Below are positions 53,713 to 63,000 of a stretch of DNA of 64,000 nucleotides, in pieces. Source of the stretch: Pseudomonas sp. MWU15-20650 (lineage in GTDB: Bacteria; Pseudomonadota; Gammaproteobacteria; Pseudomonadales; Pseudomonadaceae); NCBI RefSeq assembly GCF_023242475.1, contig NZ_JALJFG010000033.1, forward strand, positions 1 to 64,000, in the 5' to 3' direction. The notes beneath the pieces are model-generated. The model saw only the letters and a program-made list of their open reading frames with translations, was not told the origin of the DNA and searched no databases. The position numbers and the translations under genes were made by a program. Position 1 is the stretch's first letter. Every line of letters begins with the position of its first letter.

Positions 53713-54311
53713 CCCAGCAGCTCCTCGAATTTCTTCACGGCCGACACGGTGATCAACACCTTGTCGTATGCGATCAGACTAACTGGATCGGAACCTTGCA
53801 CGTCACGTACATCAACGTGTGGCAGGTTGCGAGCAGCCAGGTACAGGTTCTGATCAACAGCTTCGGACACGATCAAAACATCGGTCAGGCTCATGTTGTT
53901 CAGTTTGCCCAGCAGATCTTTGGTTTTTGGACTTTCAACAGCGAAGTCCTGAACCACGACCAGACGATCAGTACGCACGAGTTCAGCAAGGATGGAGCGC
54001 AGTGCTGCGCGGTACATCTTCTTGTTGAGCTTCTGAGAGTGATCCTGTGGACGAGCTGCGAAAGTGGTACCACCGCCACGCCAGATTGGGCTACGGATAG
54101 TACCGGCACGAGCACGGCCAGTGCCTTTCTGACGCCAAGGGCGCTTACCGCCACCACGTACGTCGGAACGGGTCTTTTGCTGCTTGCTACCTTGACGGCC
54201 GCCGGCCATGTAGGCCACGACTGCTTGGTGAACCAGCGTCTCGTTGAATTCGCCGCCAAATGTCAGTTCGGAAACTTCGATCGCTTGAGCGTCATTTACA
54301 TTTAATTGCAT
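53709..54311 (-). CDS. rplD: 50S ribosomal protein L4
   Basis: The 200-residue L4 starts [20 protein letters not shown] and has the loop [32 protein letters not shown] (in part) that reaches the tunnel. In E. coli L4 represses the S10 operon through a long leader; here the leader is only ~55 bases, so that mode seems unavailable. Confidence 0.98.
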
Positions 54312-54323
54312 GTCAGCTTCCCC

Positions 54324-54959
54324 TTAACCGCGAGCCTTGGCCGCTGGACGTACAACCAGGTTGCCGCCAGTAGCGCCAGGAACAGCACCCTTGACCAACA
54401 ACAGATTGCGTTCAGCGTCGACGCGCACTACTTCGAGGGACTGCACGGTCACGCGCTCAGCGCCCATATGACCGGACATTTTTTTGCCCTTGAATACACG
54501 ACCAGGAGTCTGGCACTGGCCAATAGAGCCCGGGACGCGGTGGGAAACGGAGTTACCGTGAGTGTTGTCTTGGCCACGGAAATTCCAACGCTTGATCGTA
54601 CCCTGGAAGCCTTTACCTTTGGACTGACCGGTTACATCAACCAGTTGACCAGCGGCGAAGATTTCAGCGTTGATCAGATCGCCAGCCTGGTAGTCGCCGT
54701 CTTCGAGACGGAACTCCATAACAGTGCGACCAGCTGCAACGTTTGCTTTAGCGAAGTGACCTGCTTGAGCAGCAGTCACGCGCGAAGCACGACGCTCGCC
54801 GACAGTGACTTGCACTGCACGATAGCCATCGGTTTCTTCAGTTTTGAACTGGGTGACGCGATTCGGTTCGATCTCAATGACCGTGACCGGAATGGAGACA
54901 CCTTCTTCGGTGAAAATACGGGTCATACCGCATTTACGACCGACTACACCAATAGTCAT
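54324..54959 (-). CDS. rplC: 50S ribosomal protein L3
   Basis: From ATG 54959 the protein has 211 residues (MTIGVVGRKCGMTRIFTEEG); the in-frame extension is not homologous. It has FRGQDNTHGNSVSHRVPGSIGQ (in part), whose Gln is the site methylated by PrmB in the family. L3 nucleates 50S assembly. Confidence 0.98.
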   Translation of the reverse strand: MTIGVVGRKCGMTRIFTEEGVSIPVTVIEIEPNRVTQFKTEETDGYRAVQVTVGERRASRVTAAQAGHFAKANVAAGRTVMEFRLEDGDYQAGDLINAEIFAAGQLVDVTGQSKGKGFQGTIKRWNFRGQDNTHGNSVSHRVPGSIGQCQTPGRVFKGKKMSGHMGAERVTVQSLEVVRVDAERNLLLVKGAVPGATGGNLVVRPAAKARG

Positions 54960-55040
54960 GTTGTAAACCTCATGAGTGTACGGGGCTTTCACCCGCTATG
55001 GCCGCCCATTTCAGAGCGTTACACGACTAAGACCCAAGTC

Positions 55041-55352
55041 TTAGCCGAGGCTGATCTGTACTTCCACACCGGCCGCCAGATCAAGCTTCATAAGTGCATC
55101 AACGGTTTTATCCGTTGGCTGGACGATGTCCAGTACGCGCTTATGAGTACGGATCTCGTACTGGTCACGCGCGTCTTTGTTGACGTGCGGGGAGACCAGA
55201 ACGGTGAACCGCTCTTTACGGGTAGGCAGTGGAATTGGACCACGCACTTGAGCACCAGTACGTTTCGCGGTTTCCACGATTTCCTGGGTGGATTGGTCGA
55301 TCAGGCGATGGTCAAAAGCCTTCAACCTGATACGGATTTGCTGATTTTGCAT
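55041..55352 (-). CDS. rpsJ: 30S ribosomal protein S10
   Basis: The 103-residue S10 starts [21 protein letters not shown], binds the 30S head, and as NusE joins NusB (also in this window) in antitermination. It is the first gene of the S10 operon behind a strong promoter; an 81-base gap follows before rplC. Confidence 0.98.
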
Positions 55353-55414
55353 TGGATTTCAGACTCCGGCTGCTATTCCCAGCGAGCGCAATACGCCCGT
55401 TAAAAGGAGGCGCA

Positions 55415-55443
55415 ATTCTATAGACGCCCCAGATAGGTGTCAA
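55415..55443 (-). promoter_or_regulatory. Sigma70 promoter of the S10 operon
   Basis: On the minus strand TTGACA (55438-55443) and TAGAAT (55415-55420) are exactly 17 bases apart, near consensus. Transcription would start near 55408, leaving a ~56-base leader before rpsJ, far shorter than the E. coli leader used by L4. It is ten bases beyond the tuf terminator. Confidence 0.85.
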
Positions 55444-55453
55444 CCCAATAAAA

Positions 55454-55478
55454 AAGGCCCCCGCTAAGCGGGGGCCTT
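55454..55478 (-). terminator. Rho-independent terminator after tuf
   Basis: AAGGCCCCCGC and GCGGGGGCCTT form an 11-bp stem with a 3-base loop and a T run on the minus strand, separating the str and S10 operons. Confidence 0.94.
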
Positions 55479-55510
55479 CTCAAAAAATCGAGCTATCTCA
55501 GAAGAGATAA

Positions 55511-56704
55511 TTACTCGATGATTTTAGCTACAACGCCAGCACCAACGGTACGGCCGCCTTCACGGATTGCGAAACGCAGACCGTCTTCCATAGCGATGGT
55601 TTTGATCAGGGTGACAACCATTTTGATGTTGTCGCCTGGCATTACCATTTCTACGCCTTCCGGCAGTTCGCAGTTACCGGTTACGTCGGTAGTACGGAAG
55701 TAGAACTGTGGACGGTAGCCTTTGAAGAACGGAGTGTGACGACCGCCTTCTTCTTTGCTCAGCACGTACACTTCAGCTTCGAACTTGGTGTGCGGCTTAA
55801 CCGAACCTGGCTTAACCAGAACCTGGCCACGCTCAACGTCATCACGCTTGGTACCGCGCAACAGAACGCCGCAGTTCTCGCCAGCACGACCTTCGTCGAG
55901 CAGTTTGCGGAACATTTCAACACCGGTGCAGGTGGTGACGGTAGTGTCACGCAGACCAACGATTTCCAGTGGATCTTGAACCTTAACGATACCGCGCTCG
56001 ATACGACCAGTTACAACAGTACCGCGACCGGAGATCGAGAATACGTCTTCGATTGGCATCAGGAACGGCTTGTCGATAACACGAACTGGATCTGGGATGT
56101 AGCTGTCCAGAGTTTCAACCAGTTTACGAACGGACGTGGTGCCCATTTCGTTGTCGTCTTTGCCTTCCAGAGCCATACGAGCAGAACCGATGATGATCGG
56201 AGTGTCGTCGCCTGGGAAGTCGTAAGTGCTCAGCAGATCGCGCACTTCCATCTCAACCAGTTCCAGCAGCTCAGCGTCGTCTACCAGGTCAGCCTTGTTC
56301 AGGTAAACCACGATGTACGGAACGCCAACCTGGCGGGACAGCAGGATGTGCTCACGGGTTTGTGGCATCGGACCATCAGCGGCCGAGCAAACCAGGATTG
56401 CGCCGTCCATCTGGGCAGCACCGGTGATCATGTTCTTCACATAGTCAGCGTGACCTGGGCAGTCAACGTGAGCGTAGTGACGGATCAGCGAGTTGTATTC
56501 AACGTGCGCGGTGTTGATGGTGATACCACGAGCTTTCTCTTCTGGCGCGCTGTCGATTTTATCGAAATCAACGATTGCGGAACCGAATACTTCGGAGCAA
56601 ACGCGAGTCAGAGCAGCAGTCAGAGTGGTTTTACCGTGGTCAACGTGACCGATGGTGCCAACGTTGACGTGCGGTAGGGAACGATCAAATTTTTCTTTAG
56701 CCAC
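55511..56704 (-). CDS. tuf: Elongation factor Tu
   Basis: The 397-residue GTPase carries aminoacyl-tRNA to the ribosome. P-loop GHVDHGKTT, switch II DCPGHADYV and NKAD nucleotide motifs are intact, and domains 2 and 3 are full length. Pseudomonads usually have a second tuf next to rplK; that locus is outside this window. It follows fusA by 30 bases and ends at a terminator. Confidence 0.98.
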   Translation of the reverse strand: MAKEKFDRSLPHVNVGTIGHVDHGKTTLTAALTRVCSEVFGSAIVDFDKIDSAPEEKARGITINTAHVEYNSLIRHYAHVDCPGHADYVKNMITGAAQMDGAILVCSAADGPMPQTREHILLSRQVGVPYIVVYLNKADLVDDAELLELVEMEVRDLLSTYDFPGDDTPIIIGSARMALEGKDDNEMGTTSVRKLVETLDSYIPDPVRVIDKPFLMPIEDVFSISGRGTVVTGRIERGIVKVQDPLEIVGLRDTTVTTCTGVEMFRKLLDEGRAGENCGVLLRGTKRDDVERGQVLVKPGSVKPHTKFEAEVYVLSKEEGGRHTPFFKGYRPQFYFRTTDVTGNCELPEGVEMVMPGDNIKMVVTLIKTIAMEDGLRFAIREGGRTVGAGVVAKIIE

Positions 56705-56734
56705 GACAATTAACTCCTTGCCTAAAGGACTGAA

Positions 56735-58840
56735 TCAGCCTTGTTTTTTGGATACAGTTTCAGCGATGTGCGCCGGAGCTGTGTTGTATTTTTTGAATTC
56801 CATAGAGTAGCTTGCGCGACCCTGGGACATGGAACGAACGTCGGTCGCATAACCGAACATCTCGCCCAACGGAACCTCGGCGCGAATCACTTTGCCGGAA
56901 ACCGTGTCTTCCATACCCAAGATCATGCCGCGACGACGGTTAAGGTCGCCCATGACATCACCCATATAGTCTTCAGGTGTAACAACCTCTACTGCCATGA
57001 TTGGCTCAAGCAACTCACCACCGCCCTTCTGGGCCAGTTGCTTGGTTGCCATGGAAGCAGCCACCTTAAACGCCATCTCGTTGGAGTCGACGTCGTGGTA
57101 AGAACCGTCAAAAACGGTTGCTTTCAGGCCGATCAGCGGATAGCCGGCAACAACACCGTTCTTCATCTGCTCTTCGATACCCTTCTGGATAGCAGGGATG
57201 TATTCCTTAGGAACAACACCACCCACTACTTCGTTCACGAATTGCAGACCTTCCTGACCTTCGTCAGCAGGAGCAAAACGGATCCAGCAGTGACCGAACT
57301 GACCACGACCGCCGGATTGACGAACGAACTTGCCTTCGATTTCACAGTTCTTCGTGATGCGCTCACGATAGGAAACCTGAGGCTTACCGATGTTGGCTTC
57401 GACGTTGAACTCACGGCGCATCCGGTCAACCAGGATGTCCAGGTGCAACTCGCCCATGCCGGAGATGATCGTCTGACCAGTCTCTTCATCAGTCTTGACG
57501 CGGAAAGATGGATCTTCCTGAGCAAGTTTGCCCAGAGCGATACCCATTTTTTCCTGGTCATCCTTGGTCTTAGGCTCTACGGCAACCGAGATAACCGGCT
57601 CCGGGAAGTCCATGCGAACCAGGATGATTGGCTTAGCAGCGTCGCACAAAGTCTCACCCGTGGTGACATCCTTCATGCCGATCAGGGCCGCGATGTCACC
57701 AGCGCGCACTTCCTTGATCTCTTCACGGGCGTTTGCGTGCATTTGCACCATACGACCCACGCGCTCTTTCTTGCCTTTAACCGAGTTGATCACACCGTCG
57801 CCGGAGGCCAACACGCCCGAGTAAACGCGGACGAAGGTCAAAGTACCCACGAATGGGTCGGTAGCGATCTTGAACGCCAGAGCCGAGAACGGCTCGCTGT
57901 CATCGGCGTGACGCTCCATCTCTTCTTCCTCGTTATCAGGGTTGGTACCCTTGATAGCAGGAATGTCGGTTGGAGCAGGCAGGTAGTCGATAACGGCGTC
58001 GAGAACCAGGGGAACACCCTTGTTCTTGAAGGAAGAACCACAAACAGCCAAGACGATCTCACCAGCGATAGTACGCTGACGCAGAGCGGCCTTGATTTCC
58101 GCGTTGGTGAGTTCTTCACCTTCGAGGTATTTGTTCATCAGCTCTTCGCTGGCTTCGGCAGCAGCCTCAACCATGTTATTGCGCCACTCGTCAGCCAGTT
58201 CCTGCAGTTCTGCAGGGATAGGCTTACGAACAGGCACCATGCCTTTGTCAGCATCATTCCAATAAACAGCTTCCATGGTGATCAGATCGATCTGACCCTG
58301 GAAGTTGTCTTCGGAACCGATAGCCAACTGGATTGGCACCGGAGTGTGACCCAGACGCTGCTTGATCTGACCGATCACGCGCAGGAAGTTAGCGCCAGCA
58401 CGGTCCATCTTGTTTACGTAAACAAGACGTGGAACGCCGTATTTGTTGGCTTGACGCCATACGGTTTCCGACTGAGGCTCAACACCCGAGGTACCGCAGA
58501 ACACAACGACAGCGCCGTCGAGCACACGCAGCGAACGCTCAACTTCAATGGTGAAGTCTACGTGACCCGGGGTATCGATTACGTTGAAGCGATGCTCGTC
58601 TTTGTACTGCTTCTCGGAACCCTTCCAGAAGGCGGTAATAGCAGCAGAAGTAATGGTAATACCACGCTCCTGCTCCTGAACCATCCAGTCTGTGGTCGCG
58701 GCGCCGTCGTGCACCTCGCCCATTTTGTGACTTTTGCCGGTGTAAAACAGTACGCGCTCGGTGGTGGTGGTTTTACCAGCATCCACGTGAGCAACGATAC
58801 CGATGTTACGGTAGCGGCTAATCGGAGTAGTACGAGCCAT
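56735..58840 (-). CDS. fusA: Elongation factor G
   Basis: The 701-residue translocase has AHVDAGKTTTTERVLFYTG (P-loop), RGITITSAA (switch I), DTPGHVDF (switch II) and NKMDRAGANF, followed by domains II-V. It drives mRNA-tRNA movement and, with RRF, ribosome recycling. The str-operon copy is typical for the main EF-G; no unusual fusidic-acid-site change is obvious by eye. Confidence 0.98.
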   Translation of the reverse strand: MARTTPISRYRNIGIVAHVDAGKTTTTERVLFYTGKSHKMGEVHDGAATTDWMVQEQERGITITSAAITAFWKGSEKQYKDEHRFNVIDTPGHVDFTIEVERSLRVLDGAVVVFCGTSGVEPQSETVWRQANKYGVPRLVYVNKMDRAGANFLRVIGQIKQRLGHTPVPIQLAIGSEDNFQGQIDLITMEAVYWNDADKGMVPVRKPIPAELQELADEWRNNMVEAAAEASEELMNKYLEGEELTNAEIKAALRQRTIAGEIVLAVCGSSFKNKGVPLVLDAVIDYLPAPTDIPAIKGTNPDNEEEEMERHADDSEPFSALAFKIATDPFVGTLTFVRVYSGVLASGDGVINSVKGKKERVGRMVQMHANAREEIKEVRAGDIAALIGMKDVTTGETLCDAAKPIILVRMDFPEPVISVAVEPKTKDDQEKMGIALGKLAQEDPSFRVKTDEETGQTIISGMGELHLDILVDRMRREFNVEANIGKPQVSYRERITKNCEIEGKFVRQSGGRGQFGHCWIRFAPADEGQEGLQFVNEVVGGVVPKEYIPAIQKGIEEQMKNGVVAGYPLIGLKATVFDGSYHDVDSNEMAFKVAASMATKQLAQKGGGELLEPIMAVEVVTPEDYMGDVMGDLNRRRGMILGMEDTVSGKVIRAEVPLGEMFGYATDVRSMSQGRASYSMEFKKYNTAPAHIAETVSKKQG

Positions 58841-58870
58841 AAAGCCCTCGCAAAATTAGTGAAGCTAAGA

Positions 58871-59341
58871 TTAGAAGCGGTAGTGCGAGAAAGCTTTGTT
58901 AGCTTCAGCCATACGGTGCACGTCTTCACGCTTCTTAACAGCAGCACCTTTACCTTCAGCAGCGTCCAGCAGTTCGCCAGCCAAACGCAGAGCCATAGAC
59001 TTCTCGCCGCGCTTACGGGCGAAGTCTACCAACCAGCGCATTGCCAGAGCGTTACGACGGGACGGGCGAACTTCAACCGGAACCTGGTAAGTAGCACCGC
59101 CTACACGGCGCGACTTCACTTCGACCAGCGGAGCGATGGCGTCGAGAGCTTTCTCGAAGATTTCCAGGGGGTCGCTGTTCTTGCGTTCTTTAACCTTTTC
59201 CAGCGCGCCATAAACGATACGCTCGGCAACGGCTTTCTTACCGCTTTCCATCACGTGGTTCATGAACTTGGCCAGGATTTGGCTTCCGTATTTTGGATCG
59301 TCAAGCACTTCGCGCTTGGCTGCTACGCGTCTTCTTGGCAT
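58871..59341 (-). CDS. rpsG: 30S ribosomal protein S7
   Basis: The 156-residue S7 starts [20 protein letters not shown] and ends with AFSHYRF; it nucleates the 30S head and lines the E site. In E. coli S7 binds the rpsL-rpsG mRNA spacer and represses the str operon. Confidence 0.98.
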
Positions 59342-59459
59342 GGATAAGCCCTCAAACGGTCTTCAGGTTCGCTCGGAATCGGTGCCCTTTCGGGACGCCT
59401 CCGACCTTACTCTTATCGACTCAGAAAATAAGATGATTCAGTTTTACAAAAAGCCGCTA
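59342..59459 (-). promoter_or_regulatory. rpsL-rpsG intercistronic spacer
   Basis: The 118-base gap is longer than others in the str operon (30 bases) and occupies the place where E. coli S7 binds its own mRNA. A local CCC-GAAA-GGG hairpin (59388-59397 region) can be seen. A conserved S7 target would be consistent, but sequence alone does not prove it. Confidence 0.3.
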
Positions 59460-59831
59460 CTACTTAGGCTTCTTGGTACCGTACTTCGAACGACCCTGGT
59501 TACGACCTTTAACGCCGGAAGTATCCAAGGAACCGCGTACGGTGTGATAACGAACACCTGGCAAGTCTTTTACACGACCGCCGCGGATCAGTACCACGCT
59601 GTGCTCTTGCAGGTTGTGGCCTTCACCGCCGATGTACGAGGAAACCTCGAAACCGTTGGTCAGACGCACACGGCATACTTTACGCAGTGCCGAGTTAGGT
59701 TTTTTCGGCGTGGTGGTATACACACGGGTGCATACGCCACGACGTTGCGGGCAGTTCTGCAGCGCAGGTACGTCGGATTTCTCGACGATACGCTTACGCG
59801 GCTGACGTACCAGCTGGTTGATAGTTGCCAT
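59460..59831 (-). CDS. rpsL: 30S ribosomal protein S12
   Basis: The 123-residue S12 contains the conserved TTTPKKPNSALRKV and GGRVKDLPGVRYH loops at the decoding centre. Lys43 and Lys88, the usual sites of streptomycin-resistance changes, are wild type. First gene of the str operon, ~85 bases downstream of its promoter. Confidence 0.98.
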   Translation of the reverse strand: MATINQLVRQPRKRIVEKSDVPALQNCPQRRGVCTRVYTTTPKKPNSALRKVCRVRLTNGFEVSSYIGGEGHNLQEHSVVLIRGGRVKDLPGVRYHTVRGSLDTSGVKGRNQGRSKYGTKKPK

Positions 59832-59922
59832 CTACTAGCTCCACTGTTGTCTTGCGACGCTATTGTCTTGCAAGAAAAGCAAAATGGCAGGAACGTATTC
59901 CCGCCAAATTTAGGGGTACAAG

Positions 59923-59951
59923 AGTCTAAAGAGGATCTTGCCCCCAGTCAA
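59923..59951 (-). promoter_or_regulatory. Sigma70 promoter of the str operon
   Basis: On the minus strand TTGACT (59946-59951) and TAGACT (59923-59928) are exactly 17 bases apart in the 217-base gap between rpoC and rpsL. Start would be near 59916. No clear terminator of rpoBC is visible, so readthrough may also feed rpsL. Confidence 0.65.
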
Positions 59952-60048
59952 GACAAGGCCCCGACCTCCCCTCTCACCGAATCAGGGCAAAGATGCCTCG
60001 ATCCGACGAATGGGGGCTGCCAGGGCCCAGACTTATTTATCGCAGAAC

Positions 60049-63000
60049 TCAGTTACCGCTAGAGTTCAGCGCTTCGGTCAGTGCAGCTTCCACTTCACTG
60101 GCGCTTACGCGCAACGGCTTGTCAGCATCACGGCGACGCTTGCGCTCGCTGTGGTAAGCCAAACCGGTACCCGCCGGGATCAAACGACCCACGACCACGT
60201 TTTCTTTCAGGCCGCGCAAGTAGTCGCGCTTGCCGGTTACCGCTGCTTCGGTCAGTACGCGAGTGGTCTCCTGGAAGGAGGCCGCCGAGATGAACGACTC
60301 AGTGGACAACGACGCCTTGGTGATACCCAGCAGCACGCGAGTGAACTTGGAAACGAATTTCTCTTCGTTCGCCAGGCGCTCGTTTTCTACCAGTACGTGA
60401 GTCAATTCCATCTGGTCGCCCTTGATGAAACTGGAATCGCCAGACTCAGCGATTTCAACTTTACGCAGCATCTGACGCAGGATGGTCTCGATGTGCTTGT
60501 CGTTGATCTTCACGCCTTGCAGACGGTAAACGTCCTGGATCTCGTTAACGATGTACTTGGCCAGCGCACTCACACCCAGCAGACGCAGGATGTCGTGTGG
60601 ATCGCTCGGGCCGTCAGAGATAACTTCGCCGCGGTTTACCTGTTCGCCTTCGAAGACGTTCAGGTGACGCCACTTCGGAATCAGCTCTTCATACGGATCG
60701 CTACCGTCGTTCGGGGTAATGACCAGACGGCGCTTGCCCTTGGTCTCTTTACCGAACGCGATGGTGCCGCTGACTTCAGCCAGAATCGACGCTTCTTTCG
60801 GACGACGAGCTTCGAACAAGTCGGCAACACGCGGCAGACCACCGGTGATGTCACGGGTCTTCGAAGTTTCTTGCGGGATACGCGCGATAACATCACCGAT
60901 CGCGATCTTCGCACCATCCGCTACACCGACCAGGGCGTTGGCTGGCAGGAAGTACTGAGCGATTACGTCAGTGCCTGGCAGCAACAGATCCTTGCCGTTG
61001 TCATCAACCATCTTCACGGCAGGACGGATGTCTTTACCGGCAGCTGGACGATCTTTGGCGTCGAGTACTTCAATGTTGGTCATACCGGTCAATTCGTCAG
61101 TCTGACGCTTGATCGTGATGCCTTCTTCCATGCCCACGTAGGTCACGGTACCTTTCATTTCGGTAACGATTGGGTGAGTGTGCGGATCCCACTTGGCCAC
61201 GATTGCGCCAGCGTCGACCTTGTCACCTTCCTTAACCGAAATCACAGCACCGTACGGCAGCTTGTAACGCTCACGCTCACGACCGTAGTCATCAGCGATT
61301 GCCAGCTCACCGGAACGGGACACAGCAACCAGGTGACCATCCACTCGCTCAACGTGCTTGAGGTTGTGCAGACGGACAGTACCGCCATTCTTCACCTGAA
61401 CACTGTCAGCTGCGGAGGTCCGGCTAGCCGCACCACCGATGTGGAACGTACGCATCGTCAGCTGGGTACCCGGCTCACCGATGGACTGGGCAGCGATAAC
61501 GCCGACCGCTTCACCGATGTTTACCTGGTGACCACGAGCCAAGTCACGGCCGTAGCACTTGGCGCAAATGCCATAGCGGGTTTCGCAGCTGATCGGCGAG
61601 CGAACGATCACTTCGTCGATGCTGTTGAGTTCGATGAACTCGACCCACTTCTCGTCAACCAAGGTGCCGGCAGGAACGATAATTTCCTCGGTACCTGGCT
61701 TGAATACGTCACGGGCAATAACACGACCCAATACGCGCTCACCCAGCGGCTCTACAACGTCACCGCCTTCAATGTGCGGAGTCATCAGCAGGCCGTGCTC
61801 GGTGCCGCAATCGATCTCGGTTACAACCAGATCTTGTGCAACGTCTACCAGACGACGAGTCAGGTAACCGGAGTTAGCGGTTTTCAACGCGGTATCCGCC
61901 AGACCTTTACGAGCACCGTGAGTCGAGATGAAGTACTGAAGTACGCTCAAACCTTCACGGAAGTTCGCAGTAATCGGCGTTTCGATGATGGAACCGTCCG
62001 GCTTGGCCATCAGGCCACGCATACCGGCGAGCTGACGGATCTGCGCAGCAGAACCCCGTGCGCCCGAGTCGGCCATCATGTACATCGAGTTGAAGGATTC
62101 CTGGTCAACTTCGACACCGTGGCGGTCGATGACTTTCTCTTTCGAGAGGTTGGCCATCATCGCCTTGGAAACTTCGTCGTTCGCCTTGGACCAAAGGTCG
62201 ATCACCTTGTTGTACTTCTCGCCCTGGGTTACCAGGCCGGAGGCGTACTGGCTCTCGATCTCTTTCACTTCGTCAGTGGCGGCACTGATGATGCGAGCTT
62301 TTTCATCCGGGATAACGAAGTCGTTAACACCGATGGAAACGCCGGAGATGGTCGAATAAGCAAAACCGGTGTACATCAACTGGTCAGCGAAGATCACGGT
62401 CTCTTTCAAACCAACCACGCGGTAGCACTGGTTGATCAGCTTGGAGATCGCCTTTTTCTTCATCGGCAAGTTGACGACGTCGTACGACAGACCTTTTGGC
62501 ACAACCTGGTACAACAGCGCACGGCCGACAGTGGTGTCGACGATACGGGTGTTGCTCACGCTGCCGCCATCACGGTCGTTGACGGTCTCGTTGATCCGAA
62601 CCTTGACCTTGGCGTGCAGTGCGGCTTCGCCGGCACGGAACACACGGTCAACTTCCTGCAGGTCAGCGAACACACGACCTTCGCCTTTAGCGTTGATCGC
62701 TTCACGGGTCATGTAGTACAGACCCAATACAACGTCCTGCGACGGAACGATGATTGGCTCACCGTTAGCTGGCGACAGAATGTTGTTGGTCGACATCATC
62801 AACGCACGCGCTTCCAACTGGGCTTCCAGTGTCAGCGGTACGTGCACGGCCATTTGGTCGCCGTCGAAGTCGGCGTTGTACGCAGCACAGACCAGAGGGT
62901 GCAGCTGGATAGCCTTACCTTCGATCAGTACCGGTTCAAACGCCTGGATACCCAGACGGTGAAGGGTCGGTGCACGGTTGAGGAGAACCGGGTGTTCGCG

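Noticed and set aside
56741..59347. A very long open frame (868 codons) on the plus strand opposite fusA and rpsG
   Set aside because: It is the antisense shadow of strongly codon-biased genes; it has no recognisable motif and no ribosome-binding site of its own.
59941..60048. Rho-independent terminator after rpoC
   Set aside because: Short GC stems such as GGCA/TGCC occur, but none has a T run on the minus strand.
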